Assembly: GCA_947034885.2 (NCBI GenBank)
Contig: OX344750.2
Coordinates: forward strand, 9,458,553-9,522,552
Length of the DNA: 64,000 nucleotides
Reading direction: 5' to 3'
Origin: Thuidium tamariscinum
Lineage: Eukaryota > Streptophyta > Bryopsida > Hypnales > Thuidiaceae
Part shown: one piece after another, positions 23,980-37,000 of the stretch
Layout of the letters: every line of letters begins with the position of its first letter
Numbering within the stretch: position 1 is the stretch's first letter
Notes under the pieces: generated by a model
Database searches by the model: none
Told to the model about the DNA's origin: nothing
Seen by the model: only the letters and a program-made list of their open reading frames with translations
Position numbers and translations under genes: made by a program

Positions 23980-24377
23980 AGAGCATCCCCACGGCCACTC
24001 AAAATTCGGCGCAAACTGGGTAAATAGCCGGGCCCGGTCGAAGAAATTGCCCCATGGCACACTCGGCAAAGCCAAAAATAAGGCCTGCCCGGCCAAATTT
24101 GAGAATGGCATGGCCAAGTGCTGGGTGTGTGGCCGGGTTCGGTGTTCAATTATTTTAGATTTCATTCCTGTATTCGAGGTACTTTTGGAGTTTAGAAGAA
24201 TTGATTCTCGACGTCAACCATGAGGTGGCACCTCGAAGTCCGAAATAACTTGCTTCCCCGCCTCGTTGGCCGTATTGGGGTGGGGTAAATTTTTTTAGCC
24301 GGGCCTAGGCTTCCTTAATGGCTCAGCAAGTGGTCCCTAGCCGAGCCATTTGCTCGAGCCAGGAGTGGGGATGCTCT
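23980..24377. mobile_element. MITE-like element with AGAGCATCCCCAC ends
   Basis: 398 bp with terminal AGAGCATCCCCAC and its complement GTGGGGATGCTCT. The core is GC-rich (CCGGGCC, GGCCGGG blocks) and has no gene; open frames on both strands are compositional. GAGCATCCCCA-type ends are common in plant genomes among non-autonomous elements, so the type is familiar even though the superfamily is not shown here. Confidence 0.7.
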
Positions 24378-24639
24378 AACAAGCAATCCAAACGGGGAGT
24401 TCAACTTTTTCTGTAGAAATTGGCTCCGCTGAGGAAACTCATCCTCACTCTTGGAGAACCAAGTTTCTAATTTATGTCATCTTTGTTTTTATTAACAACC
24501 CTAGAAGGACGAAGAAGACCTCTGTGATCAAATAGTATATTGTGAATTTAGTGGTATTTGATTATCATTGACCAAATACTTTTTAATAGAGAATAAATTA
24601 GTGATCATGGTAGTACCTAAATAACAATGTATCATGATT

Positions 24640-25223
24640 CATATATTAACCATGAAGTATTGAGACTCATCTCCAAAATTGATGATTTCAACAAAATCTT
24701 TACAAAGATCTATTTGGAAGCATATGTTGGTTTTGAGATGCAAATAAAAGTTGTAGAGTTTGAGTTTTAGATTCTATCCATACGGTTAGATTTGCCAATG
24801 TTGTCACCAATATTTTTCTATGAATTCTAAAAGGGAAAATACAAAATTTGTTCTAAATTCGATTACAAGCAAAATATTGTCATTTTTTGAGTAAATTTTG
24901 TTGAAAAGTATTTGAAATGAAGTTATCTTGATATGGTCATTTTTTTGGAATTTTTATGTTCTTTGATTCTATGCCCACATTTTTGCAATTCCAAGTTTGA
25001 ACTAGAGTCAACCCAAGTCAACTACTTGACATACTTCCACATTTGTAATTTTAGAAAAATAAGTGCTCTAGTAATACCAAATCCAACTATTAAATAGGAC
25101 CACAACTTCATAAAATATCTTTAAAAATAAGGATGACTTTCATCTAAGCTATAATGAAAAAGAGATCTAAATTTTAATTAGTACATCATCCAAAAATTGG
25201 ATGTCAGAGTGCTCTAGGGTTAA
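24640..25223 (+). repeat. Dispersed repeat R4, copy ending in TTAA
   Basis: Similar to 62,495-62,900 and, inverted, to 21,997-22,535. The right end reads GTCAGAGTGCTCTAGGGTTAA, close to GTCAGAACGCTTCAGGGTTAA at 63,286-63,306 and GTCGGAGCACTTCAGGGTTAA at 39,670-39,690. These are probably ends of a second group of TTAA-bounded elements. A further TTAA end (GGTCTTTTAAGGGTTAA) lies at about 25,277-25,293. Confidence 0.55.
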
Positions 25224-25293
25224 ATCGTAATCAAAGAGTTATATGGTTAAATGCAAATCATGTAGAGGGACCCCAACGGTCTTTTAAGGGTTA

Positions 25294-28250
25294 ATACCTT
25301 TTATTGTGGAAGTAATTCATATTGTTGTGGAATGAGTAGGCCTTGGACCTAAAAATACAAGAATTATAGTTCTTCAATAGAAGAGATGTTCATGGGTGCA
25401 AAATTATTGTACAAGCAAACATTGTTATCAACGACCATAATTTTGAACATCACTTGCAATTGAGGGACACTTATTGCAAAGATAATCTTTGAAATATTCA
25501 GAATTCAACATTAATCTATTAAGAATCTAATGAATGATTTTCATGGTATTCATAAATTTGTAGAAATAAAGAATGCACCTATTCATTGTAGAATTTGATC
25601 ATTTTGTATTGATTTCCTTGATGATAGGGTTGGATCCTTCTAAAGTTAATTATAAAGTGCCTTCAGATGGAGGATCAATTGTATGTAATCAAAAAATAAT
25701 TATTACACACAAACACATTCATCTTTTTTTTGCGTTGTTTGATGATTCAAGTTATTCAATAGAGTAAATTTAGGATCCTCATGAACCTACACAACTCCAA
25801 AAAATATCATCACAACCAATTATAGTGACATCTCAAAAATTAATTAAATTGATTCAATTTGCAAAATGAAACCAAAATGTCCTAATAGAAGCACGGTTTT
25901 AACATCCAAAATCCTTGGCGACAAAGAGCAAAAAAATTGAAACTTCTTGGGGGCAAAAGGATGTAAATGTTAACAAAATCAACAAATATAAAATAAATAA
26001 AAAGTCACAACTTAGGATATATTGTCTCATAAGTGAAAAGAAGTCAAGGTCAAAGTTGAATTCATTTGAATATTTTTTTTCCACAACATTTAAAAAAAAT
26101 AGAATTTATTATTTATTATATAAACTATTATTCTAGATAGATTGTTCTATAATTGATAAATTCACTTTAATACACTATTTTTTAAGAATCTTATCATTTA
26201 GTCTTTACAAGATTAAACAAAGTCAGATTTTAGTCATAGTACATGATTAGAAAGAGCATATTTTTCAATTATTATAATCTTAATCTTAAGCAACCTTGAA
26301 AACTCTCTCTTCTAAAGGTCTCTAACACCAATTAGAAAATTGAAAAGATATTAAAATTTTTAAGTATATATTGTTGTTGTACATGTCAAAATGGAAATGC
26401 ACTTAGAGAATATTAGACAAACTCTAATATATATAAAAATAAGGGAATGTCTATATGATGAATCATAAGAAATTAATGGTATTGTATTCTAGATTTTCAT
26501 AATAAATATCACATGAAATAATTGAATGATATCACTCTAGAATATGACTATGATGGATATTGTGATAGGAGTTGTAAGAAGGGTTGTGACACTTTGAACT
26601 TAATACAATAGATGTAATATATATCTAGACACACACAAGTCTTAGATTCCAATTTCTTCATTCAAAGTGTAGTGTTTTTTTGTTTTTTTCTAATTTGCAT
26701 TTCCAACAATTTTCAAGAAAAAAAATAGAATCCAATATTTTAGGCTAACAAAGCATTTGATGAAGCACCACCTTTGACCACTCATTCAAAGTTGAGGCAC
26801 TAGTAATCGATCATTCAAGTAATTTTAAAGTAGATTCTATGCATGATGAGGTGGTGGAAATTTTTCCCATGAAGAAAGATAGTGAATATGGAGATTCTAA
26901 TATTTTCAAAATTATTACTCCAAAAATTGTAATAATTGTGAATTTGGGGAGCCAAAAGTACTTTCGATCAATAGCCAATGTCTAGGGTCTTCTAATTTTG
27001 ATCATTCAAGAATTACTATCCTTCTCACTACTTCCTACTCTTTCACTTATAGATTCAAGACATGTGTCATAACCATATTAGTCTCAACCTTGAAAAGAAC
27101 TTAGTTTCGATTTTGACATTAATTTGTTGCATACCAAACCTTGTTACTTTTGACATTGTTGTTCATTTGGCTGAAGGAAGACACAAATAAGTTACAAGGG
27201 TTGCTATTTTGTAAACTTAGAAGTGTGAGCCTATGAACCTGAAAAAATACAACATTTGGAATCACTCATTTGCTTTTTGTTCATTCATTTTCAAATTATG
27301 GCACCTAGAATGAAACTAAACAAAATATAAACACAAACTTAAGAATTACAATATATCCTTGCCACATCCTTTAGTCACTACAGATATTTCGATTGATGAA
27401 TTGATTTTTTAACTCATTATCCACCAAAAACACATTATTAGAGTTCGAAAGCAAAACATACAACTTCTCATTGTTGCTCCTCAGAGGAATATTCATGTCC
27501 TTCACATTTCTCTGGTACTTTTGTGAACTATATGCACAATTGCAATGGTAATCTAAAACCCATTTCAGCTCCAATTTAACTTCCTGTACTATTTTATAAC
27601 TTCCAAGAACACCCAACCCAATTCCACCCTTTTCAGCTCCAATTTAACTTCCTGTACTACACAAGGATGCAATGAGTGTGAAATTGGGCCCCAACAGTAG
27701 GATGCCATTTGGGGTATATTTTCTTTACCATTCATAGCTCCAGCCCAAAGAACAGGGTGAAAAAAATGCACATTCCCACTCAAATAGGCGAACAGCAACG
27801 CTACAAAAATGCACCATGAGCTAAGAATGCAAGATGTTTGCAACTTGCACAAAGAAATCATTTGCATGCTTCTGAAAACACATTTTCAAATCATCGAACC
27901 TGAAAGGGTTCGCAAGCAATAGTTTCCGCAAACCCATCACCAAGTCCTATACAATCAGATTTCCAAATGACGTTGACATCAAGATGGTGTATTTGAAACC
28001 AACGCACTTCCAGGCTCTTGCAAATCCATCACACTGATGCCATCTAACCGTTCGACCAATGTTGCTCAACAGTTGTCAAGAAAATTCATTTGTCATCCAG
28101 CCCTGAACCCCGCTGGCATCCTCTCAATCCTTCCATTGACGATGCACATCTGTGTCGTAAGATCAAGCTCTGTACAAAATTTCTAGGTGAAGTAACCTAG
28201 AGGCGCTGATCAACAACAAAGATAAGCAATGAGAAGAATACTCTACCCCT
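25294..28250. other. AT-rich intergenic DNA
   Basis: No supported gene. A 29-bp word, TTTCAGCTCCAATTTAACTT and onwards, occurs twice 68 bp apart (from 27,563 and 27,631). Minus-strand open frames at 27,371-27,867 have a hydrophobic segment but no family match or convincing splice sites, so they are not called. 27,900-28,250 may include the 3' untranslated part of the dUTPase gene. Confidence 0.45.
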
Positions 28251-30298
28251 TCAACTTTCCACGACAAGCGAAACTCCGGTGGAACCGAATCCACCTTCGC
28301 CACGGACTGTGGCGTCCAAATCGTCCACTTCCACAACATCGGGAGTGATGATGAGCTCCAAAATGAGCTGCGCAATCCGGTCTCCGGCTTTGATTTCAAA
28401 ATCAGAGTCTGCGTGGTTGAAGAGGATGACACCAACTGGACCACGGTAATCGGCATCGATCACCCCAGCGCCAACATCAATCGAGTTCTTCCATGCCAAA
28501 CCTGAGCGGGGAGCTGCACATCGAGCACGGTCAGGTCAGGTTGGGCACAGCCTTGATCTCGACGAGTCAAAAATAAATCCCAACTTCATTGTGAATTACC
28601 TCATTCTTTGGTAAACCTTAAAATGAATGACCAAGGAATCGGGGTTTTGAAACGGTCATTTCGATTGACCATATTGTGAAAAATACTACGCAAATTTACA
28701 TCATCAGAGTCGGTGAAGATTAGCAAACGTGTTGGTCAGAAAATAAAATAAAAAGAGGACAAGCGGAGCGTCAATGTGACCTACTCAAACCTCCTAGAAA
28801 CGCGAGCGCAATTTGGACTACTTGCTCCTTTGCGGGGTAATCTGGAGAAACAGCTAATGTATTTCGCTGCACCACTAGCCTCAGCAAGATGTGAGCACAA
28901 GCAGAAAATGTCATAAGAAAGATTAAAAGAAAACTCACCAACGCGAGCGTATGTGCCTTCAGGAATGGCAATGGACAAGTCAGTCTTTACGAGCGCTTTA
29001 CCCCGGGCCGGCACAACAGCATCATAAGCACTGCGAGAATAGCAACCAATCTACCATCAATGTCAAAGGCTCTCCAAAAGAAAACCGTCGAAGCCACAGC
29101 AAATAGCACTCCAGAGCCAAACCCTAACTTATTGCAAACGAAGTCCTCTTACACTCGAACTTGCTGCACAAATTCTACAAACTAGGTCTGGTGTAAATCT
29201 AAGTGTCCAGACGGCATCTAAAGAAATGTCAGTTTCATGAATTTGTTTCCAATTCAAGAAATTGATGCTATCACTTAATTGGAGCTGTAAAGCTAATTTC
29301 TTTTGACGTTCTGGAAGCATAAATTAGGGTTAACGCTGAGACTTATGCCTAGGCACGATGGACCCAAGACGAATAGCAGTAATGAGACCACCGTGCTAGC
29401 TTTTCAGCTCAGCTACAACTGTCCAACTAGCTACACACACAAAAGCTTTGCAGAGCGGAAACATGCACGGCTCACATCCTTGGCTCATGACGCTACTTCA
29501 GAAGCGTGTCAAGAAAGCTGAAGAGCATAAATGGTTATGGCAATGTAGAAGAGTGCGCTGAAGACGCAAGCATACGTGAGGAGCTAGAATTATTCTTACG
29601 ATTTGAACCAGAAGAAACCTGAACCTTAAACCCTAAAAACCCTAAGCCTAGTTCAATTAGCTTGTACGGTGTCCTCATGAACAAATCGCTTCCAAGATTT
29701 TGACAAATTTGAACAGTCCTTAGATCAAGAATTGAAGATGTCACACATAAAATGAATTTAAATACAACCAAGAAGGAAATGCAACTTTAAGGATGAGGTT
29801 ACTATGAATACGACTTGGAGGAGAGATACGGTTGAGTCGTGACTTGTAACTGGTATAAGACCTGGCAGCTATTTAGCATAACCCACTTAGTTGCCTATGA
29901 AAGAACATCGGCGACTAAAGTCTTCCGTTACACAACACGTACTCATGTTCATAGATGATCAAGTGGCTACGATTATTTATTTTCCGTCGTCGATATGCTT
30001 TTGAAATTTGGACAGTAGGTAAGTGACTACCAAATTGTAAGATTTTTCGCAGAATATGAAAAGAGACAAAAATTAGTGAAGGATGCGGTTTTGTAAATCT
30101 TTCAACTTCATCACAAGAGATGGGTGTTACAAACCTGGACAGATCGTAACCAGCTGCGAGAGCAGAACCCCGCGAGGGCACGACAGCATTCTCCGACAGC
30201 TTCTTGATCCTCAACGCCTGCGACGCAAGGACTACTTTGCCATTGGTGATGTGCCCGTTACTGTTGTCCAGCTTCGGGATTTTAGCTTGGGGTTCCAT
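28251..30298 (-). CDS. DUT: Deoxyuridine 5'-triphosphate nucleotidohydrolase (dUTPase)
   Basis: Hydrolyses dUTP to dUMP and pyrophosphate, keeping uracil out of DNA and supplying dUMP for dTTP synthesis; the family acts as a homotrimer. Three exons: 30298-30135, 29030-28939 and 28513-28251 (519 nt, 172 residues, the usual plant size). All introns are GT-AG and in phase. All five trimeric dUTPase motifs are present: AAGYDL at 48-53, PRSGLA at 87-92, the GVIDADYRG block at 102-110 with the catalytic aspartate of DVGAGVID before it, GDRIAQLI at 129-136 and [10 protein letters not shown] at 156-165. Motif 2 continues WKNS where VKHG-type residues are more usual. The start at 30,298 ([10 protein letters not shown]) gives a cytosolic or nuclear form. 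An in-frame ATG at 30,385 would add 29 residues (see findings). Intron 1 is about 1.1 kb. Confidence 0.95.
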
Positions 30299-30560
30299 AG
30301 CGATAGAAGCAGGAGCAAGGCTCGAGAGGTGGAATGGCACGATGGCGGGGGTGACTGGGAAGGAGAGGACGTTGATCCGCAACATGAAGATCTGCGACTC
30401 GACAATGAGGAAGGATGGCGAACTGAGAGTAACGGCACTATCGTGGCGCCAACGATCTCTCAGATTTGGAGGGAGAAACTGGCGGGAACACACGCAGTAG
30501 GCCAATATTATATTACGGCCCACTAGTGACCCTATTTCAAAAAACACTGAAATCAACCAA
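30299..30560 (-). promoter_or_regulatory. Upstream region of the dUTPase gene
   Basis: The reading frame of the dUTPase start stays open upstream, with an in-frame ATG at 30,385 and another at 30,556. The base composition is balanced, then drops to AT-rich intergenic DNA at about 30,540. Presumed 5' leader and promoter; no TATA element assigned. Confidence 0.4.
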
Positions 30561-30900
30561 TAGGATTGTAGATATCTTTCTAAAAATAAATGACAAAATT
30601 TGACGGAAATTATTCTTCAAAATTTTGAATTTTTAAAAATATTTGTATTCTTATGATCTAGAAACTTTTGTATTTTGAAAAATATTTGTATTCTTATGAT
30701 CTAATGAATTTACCTTGCTATTAGGGTGTATCTATTTTGAGAGATGGTCCAATTTATCTCTTTGAAGACATGCCTATTTTGGGGGTACTTACATGATAGT
30801 TTTGGGATGCCAAAAAATTCAATTTTCTTGTTTTGAAATGGCCTAAAGGATTGTAAATTGAGCTAGCTCGAAATTGTGCTTAAATAGATATAAAGAGGTC

Positions 30901-31836
30901 TTAACTCCTAAAGGACCAAACTGTATTTTTTGACAACATAGCAATTTCGGGAAGCTTACTATGAATGGAGTTTGTTTGTTTTTTCTTAGAAATTTTCACA
31001 ACATGTGCCCGAGGAGTAGCTTTAAGGCCCAACAATTTTCATAGCTTTTGATTACATGGTTAAAAAGTTATGGCATGATATGTCACTTTCTTTGCTCGGT
31101 GGGCAGTCCGGGCAAAAAAAACATTTTAAAAATGATTTTCTTAAGTTTTTTTTTTGAAATTGGTTTATTAGATTTTTATCTAAGTGGAAAGCTTTGAATC
31201 TTTTCATTTCAATCAATGAGTCAAAAGTTATGAGAGTTTTAGTTTGGGATACCTTGTGGCTAGTTATAGAATCTCTACACTACAAAAAAAAAGTTTGGAA
31301 TCCTTTATTTAATGTAGTTTTTAATATTTTTGAAAAAAAATAGGTAGGTATAGATTTTTTATTACAACATTTTAACTATTGGAATTGGCATTTTTCAATT
31401 CCATAAATTAATTGTTTGTAATTTTGTATTTTAGCTCATTTTCTACTTTTTTCTACTCACTATTTTTTTCTATATGTTGTACAATTCCAAATGATTTGAA
31501 ATTTTTTGAGCATCTAGACAACTTGCCTTTAAGTATGAATTCAAAGAGTTGAAATCAATTAGAACTTTTTTTCTTACAAATGTGACCTTTTGAAGTGAAG
31601 CTGCCTGAATTTTCATAGTGGTAAAAAAAGGCTTTTTGTAGCTTCAAACACTAAAACCTTGCAACCTACATGGCGGAAAATTCTGAAATTTTTTCCTCAT
31701 CCTTTTATAGAATCTTACTACAAGATCTAACAGTTATATGTGTCAAAAAAAAATTCTAAATTTTGGTACATGTATTAGAAATGGCAGTTTTAGAGTGGTT
31801 TTAGTGAAAACATAGTCATGGTCCTTTAGGGGCTAA
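30901..31836 (-). mobile_element. TTAA-bounded element T, copy 2
   Basis: 936 bp with ends TTAACTCCTAAAGGACCA and TGGTCCTTTAGGGGCTAA; the right TTAA has mutated to CTAA. The right half, read in reverse, resembles the start of copy 1 (ACTCTAAAACTGCCATTT, AGATCTTGTA). The left half resembles 22,600-23,060. No coding capacity. A mosaic of the family. Confidence 0.65.
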
Positions 31837-31915
31837 TGAATATTTAGAAATTTGTCTTTATCGGTTACAATTAAATCTACCATACGACCTTCATTGATTA
31901 CAAATATGGATTTTG

Positions 31916-32144
31916 ACACTAGAAGAAATCCCTGTTAATTTCAGAGCAGCATGTCAGGTAGATTGTGTTGAGGCCGCGTTGCTGAAAACGCGGAAAAAAC
32001 ACAAAAAAACACAAAAAAACGCATTTTCTGTGTTTTTCTGCGTTCTTAAGGTTTTCCTGCGTTTTCAGCAACGCAGTCTCAACACAATCTACCTGACGTA
32101 CTACGTTGAAATTAATAGGGATTTCAGTGTTTTTCTTCTAGTGT
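31916..32144. mobile_element. Palindromic foldback element with ACACTAGAAGAAA ends
   Basis: The two halves are near-perfect complements. ACACTAGAAGAAA and CTGTTAATTTC at the left mirror the right end; the block GTCAGGTAGATTGTGTTGAG, then GCGTTGCTGAAAACGC, mirrors GCGTTTTCAGCAACGC and CTCAACACAATCTACCTGA. The loop holds ACAAAAAA repeats. The whole unit could fold into one long stem, as foldback MITEs and small-RNA precursors do. Ends starting CACTA recall the CACTA superfamily, but no 3-bp target duplication is visible. Confidence 0.7.
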
Positions 32145-32328
32145 AACATTAAAAAAGATGATTTTGGCTTTTGAAACAAACTAAAAAATTAAGTTATTTA
32201 AGTTTGACTTTGATTTTTTTTTAAATCTTTGACCAAAGTTCACTAAAAGTGAAACTACACTTGAAAAATAAATATTAGTTTAATTGGGTAAAATCCTACA
32301 TTTTTTTGGACCAACCGATTGTCTTGTA

Positions 32329-32590
32329 TAAGGTAGGTACACCCCAAAACATCACTTATTGGTATTGTATTATGTTCAAATTTTCATATAGTCTTGTTGG
32401 CAAGTGAAAGTACATTCCAACACACCAAAGAATACAACATTTGGATACAATCTAAATTTTTTATTAAAGGTCAAAGTCTATTTGTGAAAGTGCCATCTGC
32501 AGTCACTGCACACAACTAATTTTAGAAATATCCATACATTGTAGATGGCATTTTAAGGTCAAGTGCTTTTTTGGATGTATCTTTGTTATA
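32329..32590. mobile_element. MITE-like element, family M4, copy 2 (inverted, diverged)
   Basis: Starts TAAGGTAGGTACACCCC, like copy 1 at 20,558. It shares in reverse the CACCAAAGAATACAACATTTGG, TTGTTGGCAAGTGAAA and TGTAGATGGCATTTTAAG blocks. The right terminus is degraded. Non-coding. Confidence 0.55.
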
Positions 32591-32937
32591 TTCTCTGCCA
32601 GGCCTTAAGAAAATAAATAATATTTTTTTCCCTCTAAAATGATCAGGTTTTTTCCTAAAATTTTGAACTTGATTTAAAAATTCTAAATTTCAACCAGCTA
32701 CATTGTACCTACATGCTAGTACTCCTTGTCATTGATTGAGACATTTACAGTTAAGTAATTTGAAGTTAAGTGTACAAGCTTTAAGACATAGAATGACATA
32801 GAATTTTTGTTTATACTTTGACGTTCTACATTTCTTTACAAATCTATGAAAACTTCAAATTTTTTAAGCCTTTTTGGTATATGACATACAAATTCAAAGA
32901 ACTTGCAATTAAATCATTAAGGATCATTTAAGGTCCT

Positions 32938-34010
32938 TTCTTTTCTGGCCAAAAAACACTCAAAATTGCCATATCTATTGCCAAGAGTAAAAAATTTGAA
33001 AATTATTATTTTTGAACACCTAATTTTAGGACATTACACTTAACTAGCATGAGAATGTGCAGGATAAATTTCAGAAATTTTGACTGTAGAGATTGCAAGA
33101 TATCTATGTTTAAAATAAAGAAAACCATTTTTTTTGGTACATTGCTGAAGTAGATTATTTGACTCTTTCAACCTTCTTAACTTAGATTTTTTGCACTAGT
33201 GAGTTGTGAGCTTAAAATCTTTACAGTGGGAAATTGATTTGAAAGTCTAGGGAAAAAAATGATTTAAGAAAAAAAATTGTTAAGTAGAAATAGATTCAAG
33301 ATATAAGGAAAATCTAAATTATTAATATCTCTAAAATGGAATTAAAAGACAATAATCCTAATAGTGAGATTGTTCAAGCAAGCAAAATAAACCATGTGAA
33401 ACTTTCTTTCTTTTTTAAATTGTAAAAATTGCATTTAGAAATGAATCGTGCAAGTTATTTTTTGGAGAAGATGCTTGATTACTTGGACTGCCCAAAAAAC
33501 AAGATGGTCTATAACTGTCATATAAGGGAGAAACACCCATTCCCGTCCATGTATTTTGCAGTGGACTGTAGAATCACTCAAATATGTCCCTTTTAGTGCA
33601 GTTAATGTATTTGCCACATAAGTGATTGTAATTTTCTAACACAATTGAGGGACATATAAGAAAATCTAGTTGGCTGAGTGCTGATTTTTGCAGGGTTCAG
33701 TTTTGGGTGCACCTATTGCACACTTTTAGTGGTCTAGGGAGCCATCACTTCAAAAAAACATAGAAATTACATACAATGTCCAAAAATTCTATTTCTTTTT
33801 TTGAATATTCATGATTTTCACTCGTTAATACTAGAAAAATATCAATTTTACAAAAATCTCCCTCCAACTATGCTGAATTTTTTATTTGGACGTTTTGGTG
33901 CTTCCACCGTAATGTACTCAAATGAAATGAATCAAAGCTTTCCATGTAGACAAAAATATAATCTATTAGAAAAAGCATTTTCAGCTTACACCAACCAGAA
34001 AAATTGAGTA
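32938..34010 (+). mobile_element. TTAA-type element T, copy 3, interrupted
   Basis: Follows copy 1 (20,850-21,480) closely: ACACTCAAAATTGCCAT, TTGTTAAGTAGAAATAGATTC and CAATAATCCTAATAGTGAGA blocks. Similarity stops at about 33,520, where an M3 element is inserted, and resumes at about 33,915 (GAATCAAAGCTTTCCATGT). The left end is degenerate (TTAAGGTCCTTTC) and the right end is not recognisable, so this is an old copy. The right limit given is approximate. Confidence 0.55.
33525..33910. mobile_element. MITE-like element, family M3, copy 2, nested in element T
   Basis: Inverted relative to 19,815-20,190. Its ends GGGAGAAACACCCATTCCCG and the complement of TTGGTGCTTCCACC are related inverted repeats. 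It sits exactly where similarity between T copies 1 and 3 is broken, so it inserted after copy 3. Non-coding. Confidence 0.65.
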
Positions 34011-37000
34011 AAAATTTGAAATGCTTTCATTCAAAAAACCATACCATGATTCAATGGACAAAGTCCAAAAGTATGTATATAAAAGTTGTAGAGTACAATA
34101 CAATACACATCATTATGGAACTTTAAAGAAAATATTAATTGTGATTTGAAAAAAAAACTAATTTCAAACTTAGTCATGTCTAAAACTTGTTTTCATTGAC
34201 CACAAATTCAAACTACTTTATCTTTTGTCAGTTTTTTCTTACAACTCCAATAAAACTTTTTGTATGTTGATATGTTGGTATGCATCATTTCAGATTTCTA
34301 ATGCAAAAATTGAAGGAAGATTTTGTTTTATAATATTTAAAATATCAACAATTTGACAAACATACAAATGTTGTTGGTTTTCACAATATTTGAGGGATAA
34401 GGGGTGGAATTGAGAGCATGAGATTGTATTAGACATTGTATAAAGACTATACATTGCAATATGGATTGCATTGTTCCATTTTAATGCCCTTGCATCTAAA
34501 ATATTTGTTAAATGGGACAATGCATTCAATTTATATTTTACAATGATATGATACATTTTTAGGTGTATTTTTTTTTAATAAATTCTTGAGTTCATAATTC
34601 ATATGCTTGTAAAAAAAATCTACATTCTTTTGTTTTCATTTGTCAATATCATTAGAAAACTATCAATTTGTTAGTCATTCTTTATTCTTTAATCATCATT
34701 GTGGGCAAGTATTACATTTGATAAATGAGAAGTTAGTTGGTTGTGTAGTTGCAAGTTTGCCCTCATTTTTTGTAGTATATAGCAATAGAAAATGTATATG
34801 AATTATTTCAATTTCTTCAAAATTAACTCAATAGGTAGGATTGAATTTCAAATATATGACACCTATATGGTTTTGGTGTTTTTTAGTAATATTGTGTATT
34901 TTTTTTAAGAGTTATATTTTTAGATTTAGTAGACCAAATCTTCTAATAGATATACAACTTCATATAAGAGGGATTTCCAAAAACATGTTCCTAGTGTGTT
35001 TTGTACAGTCTTACATTCAGGGTATTTTTGTATTGAGTTAAAAATTCTTCTTTAGTTCTAGCTTTGATCTCCCTTTTTTTTGCTCTTTGGTTAGTAACAA
35101 AAATCACTTTTAAAATTAAAATAAAAATTTCATTTTAAAATTTTCAAAATAGAAATGTCAAAGTCTTATTTATAAGCATACATTATAGCTTGTGGCTCAA
35201 AATAGTACTTCAAAGTACATAGAAGACTCAATAGTATTAGTGGGGGCCCATAGCACCTTCAATTTGCCAATGTAGACTATTTTTATGGCAAATTAAGTAT
35301 TGCCATCCATCCTTGCTATCCAATGATGAGTATCATGTGTTGTTACACTAGTAGATATGAAATTCAATGGACCATCTACATTTCATGTTCCAAGCAACCT
35401 TTTTTTTTCTAGCACTGTGTGGCCAGATTGCACCATTTCAAATAAATGTCTTTTTCTCACCAAATAAAAGTAATCTTTTTTAGCCAGAAAATTTCCAAAT
35501 CTCTTTAAAATATGGATGAAGTTGCCAAATTTGAATGAAAAAGTGTATGAATATGACGGAAAAGTGTTTTTAAGCCCAAAAGATGGATGAATGTTGAAAT
35601 ACAATGCTTCACCAAATTTGAAGTGATTGCCATCTTGGCACTTTCTCAAAAAGTAAAAAAAAAGTGTTGGTTCCAAGTCCCAAATAGATGACTCATAGTA
35701 CAAAAAGTACTAAATGATTGAAAATTTTTTAAAATGAAATAAATGGTAAAAGTATTTCTTGCAATCACCAATATGTTGGATAAAAGAAAGAAGTTTTTTA
35801 GTCTTTATTATTTCTTGAATATCTTCATGAATATCTTCATTCTAATGATGCTACCCAAACATATATAAGTTGATATTTGTATTGATGACTTTTAATCCCT
35901 TAAGGCCCAACAACTTTTTGATAATGGAGGTTTTCAATTCATTGTTCAACTATGATGTTTTCTTGCACATAGATGTACTTGAAAATTTTGATTTTAATTA
36001 TACAAAAATAAAGACTACTTTTCTAGTATGCATCAACAATTCCAAAACTAGCTAAAATAAACTAAGTTTCTACTTAGAAATCCTTGGGCTAAAAGTCCAT
36101 TATAAAAGGCCTTTAATAGAGAGGTTTTAGCCAAAATTACAACAGACAATGAAATTTTTTAGCCAATATACAACTTCCTCCACATTAGAATCAACATCTA
36201 TTTAGTCAAATTTGTATTATAGTACTCCAAATAATCCTTCACAACTTGAAAAATAATTTTTTTTTGTATTTTTCTTAAACTACTTACTTTCAAAGTAGCT
36301 AAAATTGATGCGTATTTGTCTTGATGGTAGCATGTTGCACTAAATTCCATAAACTAGTTTTGGCATCGCTTGTGTGCATGAAATTAATTGTGGAAAATAT
36401 TGATTGCTAGATTTTTAGATTAAAATAATTGAGGATGATCAACTTTACAGGCATAAAATACAAGTTTTGGAGAAGAAAAATAAAAAGAAGTTGATTAATG
36501 CTTATTTACCGTCCAAAAAATTGTATTGGAAACTAAAAGAAAATGTTGTATTCTTTAATTTCAAAATATGAGTAATAAAAATTCTCTCAAATTTATACAC
36601 ATTTTCAAATAGAGCAAGTGGAGAGTCAAATTTGACCAAATTAGATCCTACAAAATTAAAAGAATAATGTGTGTATTAAATTTTGAAACTTAACAATTGA
36701 TATCATTAGCATATTATTTAGAACATCTTCAAAAAATTTGGAATCATTTTTATTTTTATTATTTTGTGCTCTTCATCATATTAGATTGAAATACATATTT
36801 GAATTTTTTTGTCTTGGTTGAATTTTTTTGTATAGAATAAACACTAAAAACGTCTAAAGAATTTTTTTTTCTATCTTTACAATTTCTTTCATTAAAAAAT
36901 TATTATATTTCCTCCCTTTTACTTTTAGTATATATTTCCTAAATAAATTTTAAAGTACTTTTCACGTAGAAATTTTGAAAATTGGAAAATGCAACAACTA

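Noticed and set aside
23654-24165. Several frames of 60-114 codons on both strands
   Set aside because: They lie in or beside the AGAGCATCCCCAC element and reflect its GC-rich core.
27371-27867. Two minus-strand frames, one with a membrane-like segment
   Set aside because: They share a protein word only because a 29-bp sequence is duplicated 68 bp apart. No start, splice or family evidence.
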